This document shows positions 41,101 to 56,100 of a DNA stretch of 64,000 nucleotides, piece by piece. The notes beneath the pieces are model-generated. The model did not search any database and was not told the DNA's origin. It saw only the letters and a list, made by a program, of their open reading frames with translations. The stretch is taken from NCBI GenBank assembly GCA_963971225.1, contig OZ020269.1:4650001-4714000 (forward strand). The letters run 5' to 3'. The first letter of the stretch is position 1. Each line of letters begins with the position of its first letter. The translations under genes were made by a program, and so were the position numbers. This DNA comes from Melieria omissa. Lineage: Eukaryota > Arthropoda > Insecta > Diptera > Ulidiidae.

Positions 41101-44100
41101 AAGATTGTTTTACAACCATTACATATAAAACTTGCTGTGGTAAACAATTTTATTAAGTGTTTGGATACAAATGGATCGGCATTTAACTTTCTGAAGACAT
41201 TGTTTCGAAAACTTAGCAAAGCAAAGGTACAAAAAGGTATGAATGCTAAAACTTTACTTTTTTTATATTATTTTTTTATATTGTATTATAAGTTTTGTAG
41301 GAGATTTTAGTACCAATTTTGATTAAATATGAAATAAACACTTAAACACATTTTCAGTTTTGGCTTAATTCTGGCGTTCAGGTTAATATCTGAGCTTTGA
41401 TGTATTCAGAGACCTATAGTAGAATTTTATGGCGAATATTTTCGTGGTACCTTTTGTCCTTAAAAAGTCCTGTTTTACAGGACATTTTGGTCATTTTAGA
41501 AAAGAAGGGTCAAATTGACCCATACAAATAGCAGTTACAGGGTTAAAATGCTTCACAAAAATGTTCTTCGTAGTATTTTACATCAAATTGCTGAACACAT
41601 CACATACCTAAAATGTGAGGTTACATGGTTTTCGTATGCCGAATCACCATAAGAATGAGCAAAAAGGGGAAAACTTTGACCCCCCCTAAAAAAAATTCAG
41701 ACGTAAACTTTCAAAACGCCGATACACGTATATTTTTTTTTGGTCCCCTCTACCAGAATCCGTTGTCAGAACCTTGTTATTTAAAAAAAAGTTTGATTTT
41801 GTTGTGCAGTGTTATTGAGTGTTGCTGTCAATAGTCACAATGCACGGCAAATAGTGTTGTTTAAGAAGAAGAATGGAAGACTTTGCTTGCTGAAATAATT
41901 TGTTGAAGTTGTTAGTTGGATAAGTGCATTGATGATAATTGTTAAACAAAACGAAAGCGAATACAAAAGACTCAAGCGACAAACTGCATGCTGCTGTACT
42001 GTTGTCAGAAGCCACACAGCGACCAACAACGTCTTCAGATTGCATTGAATTTTGCCGCAATCGCATGTGTTTCTACAAAGAGGACAAGTTAAAATTTGAA
42101 CATCAAAAACAACAACTTTGCTAAACAGCAAAGTCAGCGCACCAAAACATAAAAAGAAAACACAAACACCGAATGAGCAAAATGAAAACGAAAATGCTCG
42201 AAATTGTAAAATCGTCGATTGAAAGCGGCATTTTTCTGCTCGGTCCGAAAGCGGCAAAAGAAATTAAACGCCAGAAATAAACGCGCGCGCACAGCAAGTA
42301 ATGAGACCGTAACGTCGACTACCGCTGCCGACAACGCAGACAGTTGGACAACTCACAGCAACAACAACTGTTGCCGCTATTATTTATTACGTGCTGCTTA
42401 CAATGTCGTACAAGCGTTGGCCGCAGAATGGAGCAGAGAGAGAAGACCGCAAAAGCGGTAAACAAATTCTTGCGGCACCATTACCGCACAACAACAACAC
42501 TTCGGCAGACTGCCAACGGGCAAATATTTGCGACATATGCACCAAATGTCAGATATAAGAGGTGAACCAGAAAAAATTTTGAATTTTTAAGAATACATTA
42601 AAAAAGTAATAGTCTGATTTTACTAAAATAAACTGCAGTTTATTATACATTTCTGAAACTCGAATTTACAAAAAAATTTCATGAAATATAATTAGTGGTT
42701 GCAAAATGTTTTTATATTTTTCTTAACGGTCTTAGTTAGAGACTGGACAGTACTTTCGGTGACTATTGCATAGGCTTGCTTCCATCGATTTCGGAACTGT
42801 ACATCATTTTTGCAAACTTTCTTTATTTTTCTTAGAGTTTGCTTCATTACAGCTCAATATCTTTCAATAGGCCGAAGTTCCAGGCAGTTGAGACGATTTG
42901 CCTCTTTTGGGACCACCGTGACACAATTTCCTTCATACCATTCCATAGTTGACCTGGAGTAGTGGCTTGTCGCTTGGTCTGGCCAAAACAAAACTGTTCC
43001 TTTGTGCTATTCAATAAATGGTAGAAGGCGTTTTTGCATACATTCTTTTATATAAATTCTAGAGTTTATTGTTCCTGTCGTAATGAACGCCTTGCTCCGT
43101 AGACCACAGGTGCAAATAGCTTGCCAATCCATGAAGCGTTTTGCAAATTTGGTGTATTTCACTTCGGAGTACTTTTTTTGTGTTCCATTCTTATTGTTTT
43201 GAGTGAAATAGGCATTCCCAGGCAACTGCTTGAAGTCCACCTAAGAGTAGGCTTCATCATCGAGAATCACGCAATCGAACTTGGTTACGTAATCGTCATA
43301 CAGTTTTCGAGCCCGCGTCTTCCCTATTTTTTCTTTTGCTTCCGACCGGTCAGGCAGTTTCTGCTGTTCGTAGGTCCTTAACCCTTGACTTCGCTTATAT
43401 AGCATCTCAGTTGATTGCGCTGTGCCTGATGCAGCTGCAATATCTCAAGTCGCCCTCGTGGGTTTACTCCGATATGTGCTAACAAGCCTCTTCAGCACTT
43501 CTGGGTTATTGGACCCTTTTTTCTGCCTGATTCTTCGGCTCTGTAGATGGAGTTTCCCACGTTGTAGTTGTTTATAACATTATAAACCGTCACTACGCTC
43601 GCTTTGCTTTCCCTTGCAATGCTTAGTCTAGACTTCGTCTTATCAGTCAAATAAATGTCCAGTATTAATTCGCGGCAACGCTTTTGCGGGCTGGAAATGT
43701 TGACTAAAGTAGATCCAAGATGCAATTGAGTAATACAGCAAGAAACTGCAATATTTATAGATACTTTCACTCCCAAATACCAGCCTCCTAACTCTTGGCA
43801 TTTTCGAATGCTGGATGCGTAAAAATTCTAAATTTTTTTCTGGTCCACCTTTATATTCGCTTTTTAGAGTCAAATTGTCTAAGTCTGTTTTGAATTGAGA
43901 CATTATTTGACTGTTGTTTTTGATATCAGTGATGCATATTTATATCCATTTTAATTTATTTTCAAACTTTTAGTGGAGTTGTAAAAAATTATTATGTACA
44001 AATTTTTACCTTATCTTCAAAAATATTTTCAAAAATTCGTAGTCTACTTGTCATACATTTTCTCTCTCAGAAAGAGAGGTGAATCTCTGAATCAGCCGTG

Positions 44101-47100
44101 AGAGACTAAACTAATAAAGTTGTACTATTCCACTTGTCGATGCATCCCATCGTATCTACACACATTTTTGATGCTCTCAGTTGTTTGTCTTACATACTTT
44201 TTCTCTTTCGTTTTTCTAAAGTTATTTAAAAGTGTCATTGTTTGATGAAAATTTTCTTTTCTGTTTTGGTTGTCGGTTTTAGCATAGAATCGCCACTGTC
44301 ACCAGCTGGTGGAGAAATTCATTCCACTTGTTTCCGAATCTATCGATGTCACTTCAGCGACTGCAGCACTGCAATCACATCAACGTATGCCGAAACAACG
44401 GCCGCACGTTGGCTGGGCTTATCGGCTCAGTCAACAAAGACTCAATAATTACGCAAAAGTTGTTGCATGGCCGCACGCATTCGCGCACGCGCCATTAATT
44501 GTTAGGCATGTTTTCCTGCGCACAGCGCACAGTGGTGCGTATGTGCAACTCATGTGGCTGCACACACTTTACTTTGCTTTGCTTGAGAGCAACATTCACC
44601 AGTGAAGCGTTTTTCGGAATACGGGCGACTGACATGCGTTGTACGTGTAAAGCAGCAGCCAGCGTCAATACAAGTTTTTTCATGTTCCATGTCTGCTTTT
44701 CGGCATCCACTTAATCTATTTTGTGGACGTGTGAACCCTCTTTAATTTTAAGAATAATTTTTTCTATTGGTCCTTCGAATAATTTGAAGTTTTAGGAATA
44801 ATACGAAATTAATAAACTAAATATTCAAGTTTAAAGAGACGTATGCAGGTTTTTTAATGTTATATATTGAAGTGAAGGATGAAAACAATTTAAAAAAATT
44901 ATAAAAAGAAATAAATTTAAAAAATTAGTATGAAATGTTGTTGATATAATCACACAGAAGATCAAGTTCATGCATTTTAAATTTTAACTTTCCCCGTAAA
45001 AGCCTGCAACAAAAGGGTTAATTGTGACAATTCGTACAGTATTCACACGTAATTAATTGCGGACTGCCACGCGGCGGTGCGCAACAACGACAGTGCTACA
45101 AAATGTCACACTGCCGCGGTTATCATTTTAGATAAATAATTGCAACAACAACAATGCCAAAAGCTAAGTAAAACGCGGAAGCGCTTTGCCGCTAACGATT
45201 TTTTGATGAGTAAACGTCTCGCCGCACACACATAGAGCGGCGAATACCGAACGCCGAAAAAGTGAAAGGAAGCAAATTTAAAAATATTTCTGCGCCGCGT
45301 ATTTGCTATTTTTGTATCGTAAGGTAGCCACAGCTCACCTTTAATTACATTTTTCTTGAATGTTTTAAATGTTTAGCACAAAAAATTTGAATCTTTTTTA
45401 TGAATTAACGCGGCAAAACACTGAGCAGTTAAATGGAAATCAATCGCTGGCATTTTGTCCAAACCCAACCTTGGGGTAGGTTGCATGTGAAACATGCTGT
45501 TGTTATTGTTGTTGTACTTGTGTAAATAGCTTCTCTCATGTAATGCCACAACGCAAACCAATTTGCAAACTTTTCTAATTAATCTTGTTTTTTTCCATTT
45601 GTTTTGCTAAGCAACATTCCAACCAAAGCTTAATCTTAGTCATAAAATCTCTGTGTTACGCGTAATTGACGAGTGCGTTGCGCTTAATTCGGCTTTTCTG
45701 CACGCCTCTTTTGGCCACGGCGCAAGCAAATGCCAGCGTGTGGGACTGGTGACGCCCTCAAGGTGATCCAAAGTCCAAAAGTTGCTGTCGAAGTTTGGAC
45801 ACTGTTAAGTTTTGGGCAGTGCTGGCTAGTTTTTAGTCACGTCGCTCCGGCACTGCAGCCCAATTCAGCGCTGACTGTTTTTCCCAGCTTGGTGCGTTAA
45901 CACGATTAGTTAATCGACAGAAGCAGTTTGTGCACCAACCGCTCTTAGCATAGCCGTCAACCACAAGAATGTGCCGAAAGCCGATTAGGTCAAACTTAAA
46001 CCTCACTTTTCGTCGACAACTCCGCTTACAACAAAGAAAATGGAAGAGCATAAAATAATGCTCTCTACAATTCTCATTTTTCCCACCAAAACATTGGCGG
46101 CTGCTCTTGAACTTGACTTTACCGCCGCCAGTCACTGGCGTGTTTGCGTGCTCACTATGTGCCGTCAGTGTTTATCAATAATGCAAAAAATAAATAAATA
46201 AAAAAGATGTAAACAAATAATGCGAAAATGCAAAATCATTAGCCGACAGCTAATATTTCTAAAGCATTTCATTCTTTTGAAAAATTTACGAAAAACCGCA
46301 AAGCCAATACTTATGGTTTCAGTATTGAACAGAACATCGAAAAGGTGCTTCTGTCCGTCAAAAGTTTGTATAACGCTGCTCACAATAAAGACAACAGTCG
46401 CTGCGAGAAAATTAAAATCAAATAACAGCAGCCAGACAATAAAAACCGACAATAATAATAATAACACTTTACACAAAAGCAAAAACGACCACACCAATTT
46501 GTGCGTAAATCGTCACGGCGAGCAAAAAAGCAGAAAAAGGCCTGTTTACTTGTTGCCAAACAGGCGGCAGCTGTGTTTAGAAAGCTCTCGTTGGCGTTGT
46601 TGTAGTCGAATTTGTTTGCATGCATATTTTGTATTTTTTTTTTGTTGTTTTGTTGTTTGACTAATGTTGACACTTTCAATAGACGCTTGTTGAAAATTTG
46701 ACTTAATAGCGCAATAACTCGGCACCGAACCAGCAAAACCAACAACGCTGAACATTGGGCACTTGCAAGCATCGTTGAGCCGCCATTGGGAACGGCACTT
46801 TGCCGATTTGCATTTGAATTTACGCACTTTTAGGCGTTTACACGCACATTCACCCGGCCATTCATAGCTTTGAGCCTTTTTCCGTTCGTTTTAGCCACTT
46901 CGATGTTGTGTTCTTCTATTTTGGTCTGAAGAGATTTTCCATAATTTAATGTGTTTTAATTAAGCATTTAGACTGTTGCGTTTGAGTGCGTTCGGTCGCT
47001 TCGCCGCCAAGCCGCTGATTGCCTCCAAATCAGTCGAATTAACAGCCATCAAGACGCTCTCTCGTTGTACAGTGTTGCTGCATATAGCGGCACATTTATC

Positions 47101-50100
47101 AGAGCAAATAAAATTCGTTAATTCATATGGGGGAAAAAAGTTTTAGAAAGTACCAATTTGAGCTTGTGGCTTAAGTCTTTCGTCTTTCTATTGTGCGACC
47201 TTCTATGTGAAATCGGCAATGCGTGAGCGCTGCTATGAATGCTGTTTCTAAACTACAAATCATTTTTCCAAATCATGAAAATGATTTTACAAAAATATAA
47301 AAACAAAGTTACAATTATATTTGTTTAGTAATAATTTTTGTGTGTTTTTAAAACTCTTTATTGTAATTTTTGTCTTGAGTTTCATTGTTTTAAGTCGACA
47401 CAATAACCGTTCTTTCAGAAAATCAACAATGCGGAAGAGTCGTTTTTGAATGCTTTTGTATGTAATTACTGTTGGTTAGCTGTGAATGAATGTTTTGCCT
47501 TCAAATCAGTTCCTGCCTCTCTGACTCTGACCATGCTTTTTTAATGCTTTGGATTGCTCTTTGTTTTACGACTTTTACGACTTTACTTAAGCGAGCATAA
47601 ATTCTCTGCTACTAACACGTATTACTTTCTCTAATAAAGTCAAGCATTGTGATTAAAAATGGCGTGACTTCCAGTTCGTTGTCATCAATGAAATTAAAAC
47701 TACCGCAACGCTTATACAAAGTTTTTTCGATTCGGTTACAAAGCAATCCGATCGATTTACTGTCAATCGATCATTCAGCTGATTATACGCCATAAAAATC
47801 AGCTCAAGCCGAGCCGATTTCGCCTTTGTCGGCAAACAATCGTAAACTAGAACGAGCTTTGAAGCCACATTGGTGCTGCCGATAGCTGCTCACAGCAATG
47901 CAATTCTGTCGCAGCTACGCTTCTACATGCTGACCACATGCGACAATCTGGTAGTGAGGTGGAGATAAATTAGAAAATCACTCGTGCTCACAACAACACC
48001 ATTTTGGTTTGGTTAAATCTATCAATTGGTCAGTCAGTCAGACAGTCATTTTTTGTATGCACTTTTGTATAAATCTGAGTATAAATTCAGACAGATGTGA
48101 AGCAATACATTTATTTTTTGGATCAATAGCAAAAGTTGCCCCTGATATTTTTGGTCAACAAGTGCAGTGACGATTTCGGTCTGTTGCGGCCAAGTCGTGT
48201 GCTGCATGTGAGAAAAATTACCATTTAAACAGCAGTGGTTGCTGTCCACTCAAGAAAAAACTGATCTTAGATTATCAGCACTCAACATGTTCATATCACA
48301 TCGACGGCTGAGAACTCCAGGGGCGCCTAAAAATGGGCCAAAGGAGTGGTGGTTCCATGACTAATTCCCGCAATTACCCAGCGTTCCCAGCACATAGCGC
48401 ACAACTGGCAACAACACGTGGGAGCCATCCGCTCGAAGTTCGCACACCGGGCCACACACGACAGCGAGCGTTGCAAAATTGCTAATTGCTGTGAAGCAGC
48501 CAACGCCAGACGTCGCTGCACGTTGTGGGCATTATTTCTTCTGATCTGGTGCATGTCGCAAGAACGCTGGGAACCATTCAGTTGCATTCAGTGTTCTGCA
48601 TTTTTCTTGTGTTACGCTCGATTTGAATAAGAACCAGTGGCGCGCTCGTTACTCAAATGCGTGTCTGTGTTCTCAAGGCATTCACATCTGAGCGGAACTT
48701 GTATAATTAAGAGACTTTAGCCGCATTAGCGTCTCGATTGTGCTTGGGCGACTTTGTCTGCGACGCTGGGTGCGAAAGTGCTGATTTATTTGCGCAAACA
48801 GTTGCATTTTCATAATGCAATTGCGATAAACTGCATACAAACAACAACAACAACATTCAACGTGTATGAGCAATATTTTGCTGCTCGCGTCGCACTTCAA
48901 CCCCCCGGGTATCCCCTCGGCTGCACAGCTGTTTCATCGGTGGCCCGGCTCGCTGCAGTTTGGGTTCTTGCCGATTGCTTTCGCCTTGAAAGCAGTTCTC
49001 ATACATGTATGGCGCGTCTGATTTGGTTTGCTTTGTGACCTTTGCGAAAATTTGCTAATTTTGGCGTAATTGCAGTTCAGATTTGATTGTTGGTTGCTCA
49101 GTGGTTGTAAATGGCTTTTTAACCAGACAATGCAACTGTTGGTGGCTATTGCTTTTATTGTTGTTGTCTACACAAACCATTCAACCATTCAAGCAACTGC
49201 TATGCGATCTTTTGCTGAATTGGCTGCGAACTGTGAACTAAATTATTGCAAGTGAATGTCCTTTTTAATATCCGATATGACTTTTTTTCTTCCTTTTGAA
49301 GATAGTGGCAATGTGACTAAGACTTCCGCCAAAATAATGCGAAATATTTTTATGTAATTTTTATAATCTGCTCATACAACAATTTCGCGCATTTAATTGT
49401 AATTTTTATTTTTTTATTCGCCCCACAAAGTTCAGCAGCACGGAAATGCATAAATTTGTATTCGTTGAACGAAGTCTTTTTCTGGTTTTTAATTTTCATA
49501 AAAAATCAACCAACTCGACTACGACTTTAGTGCATACTAACTGCGAAAAGTGGCGTATGCGGTTGAAAACCCCATAATAGCAAAATTTGAGCTAATAAAA
49601 TTTAACAGCCCACGCCGACCATAGCCAACGCCACAGCCACCATTGCCATATTAAATGCAAAATCGCGCCAACGAGCGTCAAATGGCAACAACAGGAACCG
49701 CAAAGCAGCACTTTATGAACTGCAACAAAGCCGAACAGCATAAAATTTGCACAAATAACAAATTCGCGCAGCCATGCAGAGACTAAGCGATACTGTCGCC
49801 AGTGCGAAGAGGTGAACCAAGTTGGCGCTGGGCGCGGCCACTCGACGAACTACAGTGTGTGTTTTTGTATCAGTATGTGACCCCTTCCGACCTGCTTCAG
49901 TGGGGAACATTGTTTACTGTTGACATTTAAATAAAAATAATAAATAAAATATTTTGTTGAATGCAAGAATATTCATCAAGGAATGAGTGGAATTGTAAAG
50001 GAAAATAAAAGTATGGGTGGACTTTTCAAAGGCGCTGTGGCTGCGTCTGAAAGTCAACGCCCCAATTAAAACTACTTCATTTTTTACAACTTTTGGCTCA

Positions 50101-53100
50101 CATGACACGGTTCACTCGGTGTAGTGGAGACTGCCAGCTTCAGCTTCATTGTCCCACATTGCAGCAGACTCGTGCCCACAATTTCCGCATCAAAACAATG
50201 GACGTACAGAGGTGCACCTACACCGCCCTTTCGCATGCATTTCGAACATAAATATGTATGTGTGTACGTAATGCTATGCAACAGGGTGGTCTCTATTTTC
50301 CCCATATATATTTGGTTTCTATACATGTGAAATGAGTTGCTAAAGTAACTTGGATTTACTGCCTGGACCAAAAATCAAGGTGATGGTCATAGGTTCAATT
50401 CCGAAGTGTCTGCTTAGCCTAAAAGTTGTAACGATTTATAAGTTTTCATGAAAACTTCAAAGTGCACTAAAATTAAAGAAGCAAACCTCTTTGAAACTAC
50501 GAACCACCCTGCACCAGAATTGCAGCTACAGACGTTGTATGGCAAATGTGCACACTTGCACTTTGTGTACTCGTGCGAATAACTGTAATTAATAATGGTG
50601 GGGAGCGCATCAAAGCAGCTGCCGAAAATGTGGTTTAAGGTTAGCAGTCGACAAGCGGCGAACGCCCCCAACCCACAGCGACCAACAACAACCGCAACAC
50701 CAACATGTGCGCGTGTGAGAGGCGACATCGCGACTCCAACTAACTGACTGACTGCCTTTGATTGTTATTGTCACCATTTGGCCCCTCTGCTCGGTTCTGG
50801 GTTTTGTTTTTCGTTTACTTCCTCGCCGCCGACGTGTTGCAACTGCATTTGCATCTGCATTGTGTTGGCCCCTTTTTGCCGCCTTTTCGTTTCTTTGTCT
50901 CGAGCGGTCGTTTGTTTGCATGTGAATTGGTTCGCTAGGTTACTCAACTGCGGCACATGTGCGGCAGCAACAGCTGCTGCCAATAGCTGCCGTACACAAG
51001 GCGCAGCCGATTTGCCGCAACTGATAAACAAATTGCTTTGAGCTTCTGTGATTTTTATTGCCAGCCCCACTGCTATTTTTTTCCATTGCTCAGTTAATCG
51101 CAAACTATTCCTTACGGCGTTTTAATAATATTTTCCTTTGCAAAACCACTTTGTTGTTGCGTGGCATTCTTGGCTGTCACTTGTTCCGCGGTGGTTGTTA
51201 TTGTTTTTAATTTTTGTTTCTTGACGTTTAGTGGCTGCAATGAATTTACTGTGCAGCAAAATAATTAATTGCACTCCTGGCTTTGTTGCCCACGGGCCAC
51301 TTGGGAAAATGGGCGGGCGGTCCGTTTTCACAACTTTGTGTGCAACACACCTTTTCGCTGTTGTTGCTGCGAAAAATTATTCCGTTTACACGTTTTGAGA
51401 GCGCCACATAAATTTAATATCCATTTCGAGCATGCAAAGCCAGCGCAGTTATTGACAGTTGTCGGTGACATTGATTGCCACATTTTATTCTGCTTTAATA
51501 AATGTGCGCGGCAAAGCCACCAAAACACATTATTGTATATGTATGTAGTAGAAAAGCGAAAAACATCGTCGGCACTTGTTCGGTCTGAAAATTGAAGCCG
51601 TTTTGCTTGCAGCGAATTAAGAGACTTGCACTGTTTGCAATTGACAGCTGTCAACCGCCATTCCGAAAACGTTCCTGACATTCTGTGTGCACTTCCTTTT
51701 TCGATTTCGCTGCAATACAAATGGCTCATTAATTTTGGTGGCATTGCACACTGTTCCGATGCGCCCACAAATTGAACTAAACGCGAACGAGAATAATGTT
51801 AACTGAGTTTTAAAGCTTCAAGAAAAATCATCAAATATATTTGATGGTTGTTTATATTGCAATTATAGGTCAATGGCTGCCTTTGGCAAGTTTTTGAACT
51901 ATTATTGAATTTTATTATATTATTTTATTTTTGTTTACACCAAAACACCTTTTGTTGAAATCAATATTTAATAGTTTTGAAAATCCAGTTTGTGAATGGC
52001 TTTTTATTCTACACGAATCGGTCAAATAATTTTCCATTTAGAGTAAATAACTGAAACCAATAAAAAAAATGTCGACCAATTTATTGATTGAAAATGGTTT
52101 GAAATGATCTTCAACCAACTAAATAAATACGCATCGCAAGTAAAATCTGCTTGCAAACTTTTCGCATCTGCTCGCTTCGACATGCGACGCACGGCCGCTC
52201 AACGACAATTAAAAATTTGTCAACTGCCACTCGCACTGGAAGGAAGCACACGCGCTGCTCCACATTGGGCGGTCACTTAAAATACCAACATTTCGTTTGT
52301 TATGCCGGCAACGCTGCGATCGTAAATCTGTGCGAACAATGTCGTAAATTCCCGTTGACAAATTAAGCCATCGCGCATGCAAATCGCTGTGGCGTGGCGT
52401 CAGTCGTCGCCACTTCCGCCGCTGCGTCTTTCTACGTGTTTGGTAGCTTGCTTTTGGCTTCTGCGGCTGCCTTTGTTATTATTTGTGGTGCTTTGTGCTT
52501 TCGATTGTCGCATATTACGAGCAGCCACTGTGTGCGCCGCTGGGCGATTTTATTTAATTTATGGCCCGTTGCCGTTGACTGTTGCGTTGTGCGTAACTTT
52601 GCTTTACTTTCATTCTTTCACGCGATTATAATTATTGTGATTTCATTGTGCTTCCTGTCGTTCAGTTTCGTTATAAATTATGTACAAGTGTAAATTTTTT
52701 TTACTTTCTAATTATTTTTGCATGCACATTTTTCTCGAAATTAGTCGCAGCAGTGAAATAAAATTTTCACTTGACTTTTAGCACCAAACAACTTCCAACT
52801 TTCGGTTTTCATACAAAAATTAATCAAACATCATAACGGGATCACTGCGGCGACCCTGGACGGAAAACCAACATGCCACACGCATAGCCAACTTAGCCGC
52901 CAAACTGCCACAATTCATTTATCATTTTTCGCCAATCCAACCCGAGTGAAAGCCAGTCAATCACTTTTGCGCCTCGCACTTACAAACAATATCTAACAAC
53001 AACAACAACAGCATCTGCTGCTCGAAGGGGCAGCCGATGCTCAGGGGCCGCCACAGTGCAGCGGGTCAGCCGCTGCCGGCTGGGAACGCTGCCAATCGCG

Positions 53101-56100
53101 TTCGAAGCGCAATAGCGATTTAAATCAATCAATGCACCGGCAACGCTTCATGCAACACAGCGTGTGAGCTGCAGTTTTCACGGCCGCTGCTGCTGCCGCT
53201 GCGCTCTGTATCGCAACACGTTTGGACTATAATTTAATTGAGCCATTTTGGACGGCGGCAGCTGGTTGCATTTCCCTTTTCTCTGGGCGAAGGAAAGTGA
53301 GTTTTCCCGGCGCGAAAGTGAAGCAACCGTTTCTCTTCTTTCATTGCACTTTACAGTGTTTACCGCACTTTAGGCTTCATTTAAAATTCGATTTAGCATC
53401 AAAGTGGGAAATATCAGCGTTTTTACGCCCCGGGTAATTGACGGGAGCCGCGGTGGCGCAACAATCCGTGAAGTATCTAAGTGTGAGAGGAGAACAAGCC
53501 GGCATCGCAACGCATTCGTGCGGCGAATGGAATCAACCGCAGAACGCAGAAGATCGACCGCGGCCGAGATGCCGAGTCCACATGTGGCGCTGTCTGACGC
53601 CACTTGGAGTATTGCGAAATCCGTGCGACTAATGCCACTGCCGAGACGCTGTGCCGGGCCGGCACAGTTTGCTGTTTGCTTCACTTTCTCGGCGCGCGGC
53701 GCTCTACTTTGCGTAGCGACTACCGCTGTTGGGTTTCGTTTAAACGTTTTGCCGTTTTGCGGCCAGCTCGCATGCGGGTTGTTGCTGCACGCTGCGCTCT
53801 TGTTGTTTGCCATTTTTCATGCTCATTTGAATGGCTACAGGTTACACATTTCCCCCAATTTCAGCGCGTCTTATCGGCGCTTCAGCATCGCTGCAATTGT
53901 CAATAAATTGTAACGATTGCGTTGTTGTTGTCTTTGCTGGCCGAATGACATTTATTTTTACACGTTAAAAGTGCAAGTGTGGCCCGGCAAAATGGCCAGA
54001 GCCGAGAAGTCAACTGACTGCAAGACAAACATTTGAGGCCCCTCTCCCCTATTTTTGGCTATTTTCAATTTAAAGTTTAATCATTTCTTGAAGCCTTCGG
54101 TGCTGTCAGCGCGAGCGGTATGTGCCGTGAATTATGTCATTGTTGCATGACGCTGTTCGTTTGATTTGGTTGGCTTAGGTTTGCTACCAGTGTTGTTGTT
54201 GTATTGGTTACTGTTAAGTCTAGCATAACAATTGTTGCATGTGTGATGGTTGTTGGTATCAAAGTTTGGCGCTGTGTTGAAATGGCTTTGCTGATATTTA
54301 CAAAACATTTCATTTCATTTATGTGTTCAGTAAAAACAAAGCCACACGTTGAAATTGTCATTAGCAATTTTTTCTAAACTAAAGAAAAAACATGCATTAA
54401 ACAAAAACGAACCATTTTAAAGTTTAAACATTTAGTCGTAGCGTTGTGGTGCCTCGCTGCAAGACGAGACACACACAACGCCACAAACCGACAATTCGTC
54501 GCGCAGTCAGACGCGTCACATAAGCCAGTCAAGCGCCACATTCGTTGCACTGCCCACTGTCTTCTTCAAGTGGAACTGCAGACGCAGCGGCGGCAGCAGT
54601 AGCGACTCATTCGGGCGAGCAAGTGCAGCGAATCAGTCGACCGTTTCAAATGCAGTAATGGAAAAGTGGCCGACGCAAAGAAAAAGCCCAACGACCATTT
54701 GCAGCCACTCAACAACTCAATTATCAACGTCAGCGCGACGAATTGGACGGTGCAACGGTCAGCAGCAACCGGCCGTGTCCGCTACATTATTGCCGCCAGA
54801 CAGTGGACCTCAAGTTGGAGTGTGACGGACGGCTGCGAGATGCGCCTAAAGTCGACAATGTTGTGTCTAAGAGTAAAAAATATTTCTTGCTAGTAAGTTT
54901 TACATGAACCAGTGTGCAGTTGAAAAACAAAAACAATTTCATAAGACAGAAAAATGTTTGCCGTCCGCTGTTGCTAACAATGTGACCGACAAACTTTCTG
55001 CTGCACTTTCGTTGGTTTTTATTTTTTCTTTCAACGGTTTGCTTATGCAAATTATCAATTCGGCCGCTTTGGCCACCGGCGGCGGGCATTGCAAATATTG
55101 ACTGACGTCGAAATTGCATTCGAGGCATTCAAATTGTTTTCCAATGCCCACAGGCCAACTTGGCTTGTTGCAAGTATGTGAAGCAGCGAGTTGCTTGCTT
55201 TGTTGTGTTGTGTTGTGAAGTGTTGCACTTGCAGCTTTTGTTCGAAAACTATCACTGCTTAGCAACGCCGTAATTGTGTGACATGACGGAAAATTGATTT
55301 GCAGCAAATTTCTATAATTTCTAAGCAAACTTGTTGAACATTGCAAATGCCAGTGTTTAGTGATTTATCGAAATCGCTTAATAGGATATTTGGAAAATTA
55401 TAACATTTCGTGATTTTACACGTTTTTGGTGGACTTTTTGAAATGTTGCGATCATCAAATTGCAATAATCGCGGCTGGTTTATCTTTCCCCACAACGACG
55501 ATCGAAGTGTTGTTTAAACCTTTCGTTGTGTTTTTATTTGACGAAATATAATCGAATGAACATTTGACCGATTATCTTTGAAATTAATGAACATTCAACA
55601 TTCAACCATCTCTGTGGTTTAGTTTTTAGATTAAAGTGAAGAGCATAAACTTATCATTGGCATTGCTTTGAAAACCACAACTTAAGTTTAATGTGTCATT
55701 GGCTTTGGCGAAAGGACAGGTGAGGAGTTTTCAATATTTAGAAGACTTTACCGATGTGGGTGGGAGAGCAAGAGTTCCTCGAAGAAAACACCACAATTTA
55801 CGAACCATCGGCGTTCAAAGTTCGATTAGGCAAAGCTGGCAGTTTGAGTGAGCTTTCTGACCAAGTCTTGCTCTCAACTTTGCAAGGACTTGCCAATTTC
55901 TTCTCAGCTCCTCTAACTAAATCTCTTCTCGATTTCCCGCCATTCCTCACGTTCACACTTTCAGCTACTTATCGCACGTTTTTATTTGCACAAAATAATT
56001 TCCGATGCTAAAATCGTTCATGCTCTGCAAATTACAGCTATAAATTCTGACGGGATACGAGCTTTATTTCATATTGTAAAATCCGCATTAGTGGGCAAAT

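Noticed and set aside
43643..43903. Minus-strand frame overlapping the end of the Tc1-like element
   Set aside because: It begins in flanking DNA, crosses the terminal repeat and only by chance runs into the transposase start.
50390..50402. GGTTCAATTCC, resembling a tRNA internal promoter B box
   Set aside because: The flanks do not form a T stem and no anticodon arm, acceptor stem or A box lies upstream at the right distance.
53404..53913. 169-codon frame in a GC island of intron 1
   Set aside because: It begins with GTG, is matched by a 147-codon frame on the opposite strand and resembles no protein family; kept only as a low-interest island.
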